A stretch of 64,000 nt of DNA from Moniliophthora roreri. Lineage: Eukaryota > Basidiomycota > Agaricomycetes > Agaricales > Marasmiaceae. The translations under genes were made by a program, and so were the position numbers. Below are positions 54,825 to 64,000 of this stretch, one piece after another. The notes beneath the pieces were generated by a model, which searched no databases, was not told the DNA's origin, and saw only the letters and a program-made list of their open reading frames with translations. The stretch spans positions 124,001 to 188,000 of the forward strand of contig LATX02000241.1 of assembly GCA_001466705.2 (NCBI GenBank). The letters are read 5' to 3'. Numbering within the stretch: position 1 is the first letter of the stretch; each line of letters opens with the position of its first letter.

Positions 54825-57769
54825 TGAATCTAGAGGGTCGGGTATGCAGACCCATCCTCGACGAAAGGCGTTTAAGTAGCTGTATTTGCGCTATGGGTAT
54901 GTAACGCCTTTATCCTGACTAGACCTGATGATTGATTCGAAACGAACGATATGATCAAGTTGGGGTGTTTTGAGGTATAATAATCTGATGAGATATTTTC
55001 AGCATGAGAGAGACGGAAACTATCCGATGAATTCTATGCCAACTTCCATAACTTGATTTGGCACCATTCTCCCAGCATACACGACTGCTTCCAGACTGCT
55101 TCCGTGATTCGATGAGTTACCCGTGGGTGTATCTTCGTCTAAGGAGAACACCGGAGTTAGCGTCGAAAAGAGTCGGAGAGATATTGACTTGCTAGTAAGA
55201 TGTAGGGTGGTGAACGTTTAGCGCATCGATGATGAAAATAGAAGGGACGAAGAGTGATGACTTCCGATTGTCGCATCATCAGAAGGGAGCGTGAAGAATC
55301 CTCCGCAGTAGATCGAACAAATCTTTTGGTGATGATCTTTGCGATACTCCGAGGTACAGTATGAACGACCATTCGTTCTCCACACTGCAAACCTGTGGCG
55401 TTGAATATGAGACTCGACTATGTATATTTATTGAGAAACTGCACCCTTTTGAACTCGTGTAAAAACTTGAATCAGCAATGAGTACACATGCCGACGTAAT
55501 ACAAGGCGTTTCATGAGGAACGGGTATCTTCTGACTTTGATGAATCTCGCTGGAGATCCAAGGAGCTGCTAATAGCCGAAGGAGAATTAGCTGTCTAAGT
55601 GAGGGTCGAAAACTGACACCACTCTCGTTCGCTCGTTTGCCTAGACTGTGGGATCAGCGGCCAGGAGCGAGTCATAGCTAATGATGGAAGTAGAACCGAT
55701 GAGAGATGAGGAATCACTCAAAATTACCTCAAAAATCCTGATATAAAGCAGGCACATGGTTCCAGATCCCAGGAGGCAAATCATCTGGCGTTGTGATCAT
55801 GATTACCAGAGTCAAAGAGGGATGTTTAGGGTTAGGGCTCCCTATTCTATTAATGGCGTCGGCCGATTCTAAATTCGGATTTCGACCAAAGTCTTGCTGT
55901 TCCCACAGTCAACATTGTCTTCATGACTTTTTCCGCTAGAGTATTGGTTGCAGAATCCAATCTGGTTACTCAATCGACAGTCGTTCGACGATTTTGAATT
56001 AAGGCTCGGCTTGTGTATGCTCGCTCGGTATTCTTAGGCATCGGTAGAGTGACATCATACCTTTCGGCATTTTCCGGCATTTTTGGCATTTTCGACCTTT
56101 CTGCATGTTAAATCAAGTGAGTGGAGGGGCGAAGTAGCCGGTACTCCGGCAAAAGGACCTAGCCTTTTACCTTCGGCATTTCGGTCCAAAGTGCCAATGG
56201 CATGCCACTGGCATGCCGAAATGCCATGTGATGTTATCCTGCCGATGACTAGTATGGAGGACCATGGTAGTCTTTTTAAAGTATATCCCAGAATGCAGTT
56301 TGTCGTTGGGAGATGAGTTTCTTATTCCTTGAATTGAAGCAAGAGCCCCTCGATTAGCTATGAGACTACCGACTTTAGGAGCTGAAGTATTAGAACTCGT
56401 GTCCAATGGGTAGATCTACGTGTCGCCTTCACGTGATGAGAAGGTACTGCTAAAATCAGTAGTTGGCGCGAATGGCCGAAGGGCCGAAATTAACCGGGTC
56501 CGATACCCTTTTCCCAAAACGTTCATCAGCAAAAGCTGCGCAGCTTGCGCTACGTTTCAATGTTGGCATAAAGGCTTTCAGTTTTGGACAATAATCTCAA
56601 AACATACTGCCCTTGTTTTTCGGAAAACACCTTACCGACATACCCGAATCCCATAGGCCGAGACGCTGAGCCCTGATTCCCTCTCTTCGATGTCAGCCTG
56701 TCAGGAATTCTTCGAATTCTGTGAGTCCGAGTTTGGTTATACTCTTCGAGTATTCACTAATGCGCTCCACCTCGGGGCAGGTGTGGGAACGCAGGAGCCG
56801 AATGGACCGACGCAACTGGAGCTGAAGGATAGGTGGTCTGTGCTTCAGAGGTCGGGCTTTTAGATGATATTTTTTGGGAACATTGGTTTATTGATGTATA
56901 TCCCTGTAGGCGTCGGATTTTCTAATGCCTCGAGGCTGAGGATAATCCGCTATCATTCCTTCAACTCCAGGAACATCGAAGAAGCCTTCGATGATGATCT
57001 TCTTCCCGCAGTACCCGGACAGTGGCAGGCATCATGAGCTCATGACACCAGGATTTCATTCAAATGAAGACCTTCTGTGAAGGAAAGAGCAGCATTAAAG
57101 CGTAACATGTGTGTCGATTCATGCCTTGAATACTGTGATACGGAAAAAATGACATCGTCTCGTAGGATCTTCAGGCTTGTGACTGGATTTGGGTTTGGAA
57201 GACCGGGAGTATACTTTATCGGTTCCGATGCAGAAGATATTGGAAGACCATGAACCATGAGGATATCGAGCTGAAAATGGATGTGATGTCAGTAAAATTG
57301 GTCAAAATTCAGTGAAGTCTACTAACGGTTCGACTTTTTTTGCAGTTCTTGCCCAAATTTTTGTCTGTAGTTGTAGAAAATATTTCGTATGGTAGACTCA
57401 ATTCTGAACAAAACACTGTTGCGGAAGCTAGTATGTTGTTCAGATTACATCCCTGAACGATTGACTAAAATTTAAACTTTTAGTGGTAACGAGGTTCTCG
57501 AGGCGATGGTCTTTTTTGGGTCCCAAAATGTCCAAAATGTCCAAAATTTGCTAAAAATGTTGAGATAGGTACCAAAAAAGGATATGTGACAGTTCAATTT
57601 GGCTGACATCGAAGCACTACCAAAATTGCTTCAAATTGAACCAATTTTATTCTCCGACGTTCACTCCTTCTTCCTCAACCACAACCATCTCCTCCAATCT
57701 TCGTTCTCTTTCTCGTCGTCCGTGTCATCGAGCTCATCGTCTCGAGCAACGACGGCGACACTTTCCATC
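54825..57769. other. Long intergenic region
   Basis: Small ORFs here (minus-strand 55157-55390 and 57040-57258) have no recognised features. At 56050-56240 there is a repeated CGGCATTTTCGGCATTT-type palindromic tract that shares CCTAGCCTTTTACC-type sequence with 49380. The DNA just before the Pumilio gene has AAAATGTCCAAAATGTCC tandem bits (57525-57550). Confidence 0.55.
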
Positions 57770-60700
57770 ATGACCACCGACACTATTTCATCGTCCATGA
57801 ACGTCTTTGACGATGTCAACGCTCGTCAGCGTCAGACAACAGGCGCTACGACTGCAGCGTCCATCTGGGCTCCTCAGCCTCAGCCATCAGAGACGACATG
57901 GCCGAGAACGCTCGACTCGTTCTCGAGGGTTGCAGAGCGTGGCGAGATGCAGATTCCGACTCGTCCAGAGTTGGTTCATTCTGCTAGCATGCCGGGTCCT
58001 GTCGTTACTCGCGAAGACGTCTTTGGGCCAATGCCTCCTCAGGTCAATGATGCCAGACTTGCTCAACCAAAGGAAGTCGGCGTCATTGGCGATGGAAGGA
58101 AGACGGTTACGCCTGAATTCGACAATTCTGTAAGTATATGCGATCTTCTTGAGTGGGATATTGGCTAATATACCTCTTTTTTGAGCACGTCGAACAGTTG
58201 CTTCGCACGTTGAATCTCAACTCGCCAGACCCCTACAACCTGAAGCAAAGGCCGTCGGCGCTCAGTCTCAATTACGAATCGTCACCGGGCTCTCCAGACT
58301 TCTCCCCAATCTCCATTGCATCTACTCTTCCCACTCCCACAGACCTTTCGCCTGCCCGCTCATTCGATGCTAATTACAAACCGCTTCATTCGCCATGCGA
58401 GCTCATCGGTGCTACTCGCACGCACCCATATTTAGCTCAACAGCACGCTTTAATCTATGATCCGCCTTCGCCTACCCGTCAGAACCACGCTTCTTCCTAT
58501 CCCGCCGCTCAGACCATGTTACCTGGCGCTGCCAGTTACCTTGCTTCTGCGGCCGATGCTTCCTCTTTTCCCGCGTTCAAAACGACTCTTGAGCAGTCGC
58601 CTACGACCACAGCTACCACCATGCCGCTCTCTGCTTCCTACGCTTATCAGACTACTCCACCCATGTCTCTTCCTCTCGATAACCAGAAACTCTTCAGCTC
58701 ACCCACGTCTACTGTCTCTCCTCTCAATCAGCAGGCCTTCCGTCGTGCAGACGGCAGCACATTCCCGCTTACTCGTTCTCTTCCCCCGATACCTACGGTA
58801 TCGACTTTGGGTTCGGAATGGCACCTTACGCCTCAAGTGCTGCAGCACCAAAACCTGCTCGCTCAGCAGCAGGCTCTGCAGGCCCATCAGCTCCAGCAAC
58901 AGCTACAGCATGCTGCGCAGCTCAGTCTTGACTGGTCGAGAGTTGAGGATGGCAAGCTGCCTCCTTCGCTCAGCTATAACGGTCAGATGCACACAATAGG
59001 CACCTCGACAGTGGCGGCACCCGGGGCTACAATCGCCACTGCTGCTACTACCCTTGGTCTCGGAATCAATGGCCTCGGAGTCGGTTACCCAAGTGGTGGT
59101 TTGGCAGATTCTATTCACGCCGTACCTCAACACATGCGATCGGCGTCTTCTTATGGGACGACTTATCCTGCTGCCCAGGCTCATGTTCAGGTTCAGACTC
59201 GACAGTCGCAGCCGCAGCAACAGCAACAGCAGGAGCAGACGCAGAACGGTGGCCACTCAAGGCACTCATCGTCTTCATCTCCTCAGCAGGGTGGCAACTC
59301 TTCACCATCTCAAAAAGACCACGAGGTAGGCTGCTCTCGAAGTGCCATCATCATATACACCATGACTGACCATGATACTTTCTGATTTAGCCCATCAACT
59401 TTCTCTCTCTGCTTCATCCTTCTTCGTCTCCTCCATATCACTCGTTTGTGGCTAGGATCATCAAATCTTCGGACCAACAAGCAAGTATCTTCCTCCAACA
59501 GAAGCTCAAGGTCGCCGACGCCACGGAAAGGACCAAGATCGTTGACGCTATCTGTGCTAGAGGCTTTGAGATGATGGCTCACCGGTTAGTAATCTCTGAT
59601 TCTTAGTGCTATTCATGATACTGATCGTCTGCTCTGCGAACAGTTTTGGAAACTGGGCGGTTCAGAGATGTCTCGAAGCTGCTTCGTCTGTTGAAGAGAG
59701 GAAGAAGATCGTCATGTGTATGAGGTATGCCTTCTATGTTATCGCTCGTACAAGTTTATGCTTACACCTTTGGTTCCTAGGGGTCGTATCGTTGAGCTCG
59801 CTACCAACTGCTACGGATGCCATGTCCTCCAGAAGGCGCTCGACTGCGAGGAAGATATCAGGCTGCTCATCGTCTCTGAGCTGTTACTCGGTGACCCTGC
59901 GCAGACTTTGGTTAACAAGCACGCTAGTCATGTTTGGAGCAAGGTTTGTCGTCTTTGATGTCTCTCGCTTTTGAGTTTATGTGACTGATAAACGCCCTTA
60001 TAGATTATGGAACTATCTTGGACTCCGCCTGCTCCGCCGATCTTTGCTTAGTATGTTCGCTCTACCTCGGGTTGCTTTCACCGTTCTGATGTTGTTGTAC
60101 TCGCAGCGTCAACAAATCGCTTAGAGGTAAATGGGCCGCTCTTGCTTGTCATGAGACTGGCTCGCTCGTCGTTCAGGTGAGATATCGCTTTGCTTCATGT
60201 CATTGATATAACTGCTGACTAGGTTTCTGTTCTAGCACGCTTTCGAGAATCTCGAGGACAATGCAAAAGATGGAATCGTTGACGAATTATTGAATCAGGG
60301 ACCATCAGTCTTTAGCGAAGTGGCGAAGAACCAGTGGGGCTCATACTGTATTCAACATAGTAAGTGGCGTCTCTGCCTTGACGTCATCCTCGTACTCCAA
60401 CCTTCGCTGTCACACTAGTTCTCGAACACGGATCGGAGAACCATCGTCAGCTTACGCTCGACCATCTCATCAATGGACTCCTCGAGTACGCCACCAATGA
60501 ACAAGGATACAAGTCCATCACCAAGGCTCTCAAGGAAGGTGGAAAGGAAACCTTGAACCGGGTCGTGAAAAGGATGTGTGAGCCGGCGAAAAGGTAAGAA
60601 AAAGTTTCTCCATACGGATCTTATCTGTCGCTGACAGCCCTTTCGCTACCGTAGTGGCTCACGTCGAGCCATGATCGTCGACCTTGCTCTTTCGGTAACC

Positions 60701-61045
60701 GGAAGCCAGTTGATTGCGAGCGTTTTGCCCACTGTAAGTCCCTCTTTGACGTGACACCTCTCACTGACGGCTGATTCGCATGCTTTTCGTCAGGCCGATA
60801 AGGATCAAAGGGCGTTGCTTTATGAATGTATCCGCGGTCACATTGTCACCTTGCGCGGATGCAAGACGGGGTCGAAGGTTATCTGGTTGTTGTACGTATT
60901 TGCCTCTCCATTCGTGACTCATCGCTGACTATGCTCTCTTCTTCTTGATCTCTGCCTACAGTGATCGAATGGTTAGTGCCCTAGTTGCCATGATACCGTA
61001 CCTTTATTGATGATTGCTCAACAGCGTGCTTACTACGGCTATTAA
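57770..61045 (+). CDS. Pumilio-family RNA-binding protein
   Basis: Thirteen exons fit phase rules and give 849 aa (start MTTDTISSSMNVFDDVNARQ). The N-terminal half is long and disordered, with Gln-rich (QLQQQLQHAAQL) and Ser/Pro-rich parts. The C-terminal part (from about residue 515) has Puf repeats: MMAHRFGNWAVQRCLEA, VELATNCYGCHVLQKALDC, LVNKHASHVWSKIMELS, ACHETGSLVVQHAFEN, AKNQWGSYCIQHILEHG, YATNEQGYKSITKALKEG and LSVTGSQLIASVLPT. Puf proteins bind 3' UTRs and repress or localise mRNAs. Repeat spacing is as in the divergent basidiomycete Puf1/Jsn1-like type, but the match to that subgroup is an inference. Exon 12 is a 10-bp microexon (60962-60971). The end is DRMRAYYGY at 61045. Confidence 0.9.
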
Positions 61046-62531
61046 AAAACCCCATCGCTTACTCGCATTCGACGCTCATCGCTCGCTTTATCCATTGCTA
61101 TCATCATCATCGTCATCATCAAAAGTATTATCGTCATCATCGCAATCATCTCTTATCAGCTCAAATTCGCATCGCATCTCTTCGCTCACTCGCATCTCGC
61201 ATATTAATCGAACCTAAATCTTAGGCCACGAGACCCTTAGAACGGGTGCTTGTCCAATCTTATAGCAGGAAATCAATCGCTCACAATTCAAGAAGAAACG
61301 CATACGATAACCATAATCACACATCATACATCATACACCCAACTGCAAATACTCTTTTTTTTCTTAATACCATAATCGACTCGACTAGAACCTCGCACCA
61401 TCTTGGACATTTTTCATCCATCGCATATCTCGACCGCGGTCCCCTAAAAAACGGTTTCGCTATATTTCTTTTTTTACGCATCTTTTGACGCTCCACCTTG
61501 TTGATCATTTGTTTCCGCATTTCGACCGCTTCAACTTTTTGACAAGATGAATCCATTTCTCGCATTTCTCTCGAGCATCATCAAACGTCATTTCTGTTTT
61601 CCTTTGCTCATCCAAAATGATTTCTAGATCAGATTTTTTTTCTTTTCTTCGGGTTCGCGCATCTACTAAGAGCTTTCTCTCGCATGCATGCAATCTTTTT
61701 CTTTTTTCTTTTTGAAACCGTCCCCGTGGCCGCTTTTTTGACACACATGACTTGTCGTCACATACTGTTCTCTCGACCTCCACTGCACATATATCGTTGT
61801 ACATACTATTCCATACTGTCGTTTCTCCCCAGCTTAATTCCTGCGATTTTGAGCAGAGTTGTTCGTACATACATACATGTGTTATTCGTGTAGCTTTGTA
61901 CCGGTTAATGTTAAATTTGTTCCGAGTGCAAGCTGATGATGATTTTGTCGATGGGCCCTGGATTTGAGATGCCGAAGGGAAGGTTTGTCAGTTGAGGCGA
62001 CGACGCGATGTGCTGGTCGGCAGTGCCATGTGAGAGCCATGTGAGAGCCATGTGGAAGCCGCGTAGATTCGTAAGCGCTTAACACCTTTGCACCGCGAAC
62101 AGTCAGACCACTTTAACACCCCTTCCCGGCCGAATAATGTTAGTTTACAAACTGGTGGAGATGACATCCCATCATGCTTGGACTGAAGAACGGGTACGTG
62201 GTCTCCGCCGTTGAAGGATTGAATCTGAGCCGCCTCTTTGCACTTGGGAGTACAGCTGCGACTGCGGACAGAGACCCGATGGTCACACTGTGAAGCGTAC
62301 CTCTAGACCAGCCTCTCTCTTGTCGGACTCAGTTCACCACGGAGTATTGTCAATCAAGTAATCGCAACTGCCTCCCGAAGGGTACCTGATCACTTTTGAA
62401 ACGTGATCGATATCTCACCTCGATTGGCCGGATCGTGAACATGACGGTCTTGTTTATAAACCCAGTAGAATCTTCACAAGCGTTGAATCACCAGCTTTGT
62501 CCTCTAGTCGTTCATTCAACCAGCCGGAGCG
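61046..62531. other. 3' region of the Pumilio gene and intergenic segment
   Basis: 61060-61160 has TCATCATCATCG-type repeats. No other gene is supported; small ORFs lack motifs. The plus-strand family B gene begins after 62531. Confidence 0.55.
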
Positions 62532-63910
62532 ATGGTGGACACTGAGGACAAGGGATCCCTGTTGTTCTTAAAGTTGGGGACTGCCGTGAGTTTTTCGTTG
62601 TTGCATCTTGTGATTGCCTAACTCAAAATGATATCTTAAGGTTCAGTTTATTTTGTATGGTGCGTTCCTCGGAACCTGTTCACAGAGCCTATCCAGCCTT
62701 ACGAGCAGTCAAGGGATCTACGTGGAGATGTTTGGGATATGCATTTGGATTCTCTTCACGAGGAAGGAGCGACGTTATTATTGTCTTTCAGCAGGGATAA
62801 TTGTCCTATTCGCTTTGTGCTCCGCAGACATTGCACTGACCACGGCGTACGATGCGTATGACATGTTGCCTCCGAAAAGATCCGAATCTCACCAAACACG
62901 GTGAGCATTCAAGTTACCTTCATCGCTCTCTAAAATGCTGAGCTAGACGCGCTGTAGATTGTTGAAAGATGCCCATTTTTGGATCGTCTTGGCGTCCAAG
63001 TATACCATCTCCGCTGAATAACCATAGTAATTGATTGAATGATCATTTTCAGCGGCACCGCAGATGCCATCTTGGCGAGTAAACTAGTTTTGGGGTTTCA
63101 GCTCTTTCTGAAAACTTCAACAGTTATTACGATGCTACGTGGTGTGGGGAAGACGATGGAAAGTCGTTATTGCTCCCATATGCGCATTCATTGGTTCACA
63201 CGGTGAGAACACATTTCCACTTTGCACCTGGCCCTATACTACGCACTTGATGGTTTGTTGTTGATTTAATCATGACGTACAGCTGCTGCTTCCGTGGTCA
63301 TGGACACCTCTACTGACACGCTGTTACCGAGCTCTTTAGCCGGGACTACAGCCCTCAACAACATATTGCTATCCAGTCTGATAGGTATGTTACAACAACA
63401 TGATACATTGGCACAAGGTAATAACCTCCCCAGCATTCCGATTATACAAAATGAGTCGCAACGCAAGGGATTATTTGGGACGCAAGCCAAAAAACATGTA
63501 CAACACTTTGATCGTTATTACGTGACTACGCAACCTTCTCTCGACGCTCGGCCCCTACTGATACCAACAACAGCTTGGAATCTGGGATCCTCTATGCGGC
63601 ACTGCTCTTCTTTATCTTGGGTATGACCCTTGATAATTACAGCGTCGACTCCAAGGTTATTGATCTCTGTATTCGGTCGTGGTCGGTCATTGCGGTATGC
63701 TTCAAGATCAGAACAAAGGCCTACTTTTGACCTGATTCCTGTTTTCCACAGGCAATGATGCCAACGATCATTGTTGTTCGTGTAGCATTGGGAATCAGTC
63801 TCGATGCTGAACAGAGTTCAATGGAATCAGTTCATACAGCTAGGGATAGTGATTCGGAATGTAGTACATGTACTAGGGTCCGGAGTCTTGCAACTTCATC
63901 ACCTCTTTGA
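62532..63910 (+). CDS. Multi-pass membrane protein, family B
   Basis: Exon 1 (62532-62585) is MVDTEDKGSLLFLKLGTA. Exons then follow in family B order: VQFILYG, VEMFGICIWILFTRKERRYY plus LFALCSADIALTTAYDAYDM, LLKDAHFWIVLASK, NGTADAIL, LLRCYVVWGRRWKVVIAPIC, an AGTTALNNILLSSLI exon, FRLYKMSRNARDYLGRKP, ESGILYAALLFFILGMTLDN and AMMPTIIVVRVALGISLDAE. The stop is TGA at 63908-63910. One intron (63075-63123) has GC-AG ends, where the paralogue at 54824 has GT-AG. Around seven hydrophobic segments; the function is unknown. The large exon counts match between the two genes. Confidence 0.75.
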
Positions 63911-64000
63911 AGTACCAGCGCGCTCAGAATAGCTCTTGTGTTGCAGTTCGAGGGTATTTTCCCTACGCTTCTTCAACGCTTCGCTTTTGCCGCATTTTGA
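63911..64000. other. Window end
   Basis: The last 90 bases follow the family B stop codon; nothing recognisable. Confidence 0.6.

Noticed and set aside
56050..56240. CGGCATTT palindromic tract as a CRISPR-like array
   Set aside because: Units are irregular, there are no uniform spacers, and the genome is eukaryotic.
57599..57769. Pumilio gene start at an upstream TTG (extended ORF)
   Set aside because: No ATG occurs in that stretch; the first in-frame ATG is at 57770, and the upstream part is low-complexity leader.

Overview
The window is nuclear DNA of a filamentous basidiomycete, most likely an agaricomycete. The evidence is short GT-AG introns (about 45-65 bp) in nearly every gene, a class I hydrophobin, F-box proteins, small secreted proteins, a Ty3/Gypsy chromovirus, and lineage-type families of multi-pass membrane proteins. 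Five single N characters (8106, 10150, 18017, 23013, 25673) look like contig joins. Several are flanked by near-identical sequence, so part of the duplication seen here may be unmerged haplotypes or misassembly.

Layout. 1-8105: a Ty3/Gypsy chromovirus without its 5' LTR, in the order gag, protease, RT, RNase H, integrase, chromodomain, 3' zinc-knuckle ORF, start of 3' LTR. Its gag is split by a solo LTR of another family (162-575) with a 5-bp target duplication. Its pol contains a 2157-bp direct tandem duplication. 8107-10149: a second copy of the 3' half. 10151-20400: an AT-rich, CpG-poor transposon graveyard with a USP-like cysteine protease, a PHD-finger remnant, two 19-bp-period minisatellites, a 2.06-kb repeat present twice, and a MITE-like element. 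20900-34200: a cluster of paralogous membrane-protein genes (family A) with pseudogene fragments, partly duplicated together with a coiled-coil gene. 34300-40450: disordered/coiled-coil genes and a truncated copy, one small secreted protein, and a nested inverted-repeat element. 40899-47250: an F-box gene, a DEDDy 3'-5' exonuclease with an RG-rich tail, a Thr-rich secreted protein and a second F-box gene. 49619-50769: another family A gene inside a CpG-poor island. 51272-51741: a secreted protein. 52696-53215: a hydrophobin. 53395-54824 and 62532-63910: two genes of membrane family B. 57770-61045: a Pumilio-type RNA-binding protein.

The clearest oddity is at 5043-5075. The second tandem copy of the retroelement carries there 33 bases that are the exact base-by-base complement, not the reverse complement, of the matching 33 bases in the first copy (2886-2918). 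No ordinary inversion gives this. Other notable points are a candidate -1 slippery site at the gag/pol overlap (791-797), an in-frame stop spectrum that looks like CpG decay, and repeats shared between the upstream regions of family A genes. I see no CRISPR, rRNA or convincing tRNA gene. Exon boundaries were read by eye from splice consensus, reading phase and paralogue comparison.
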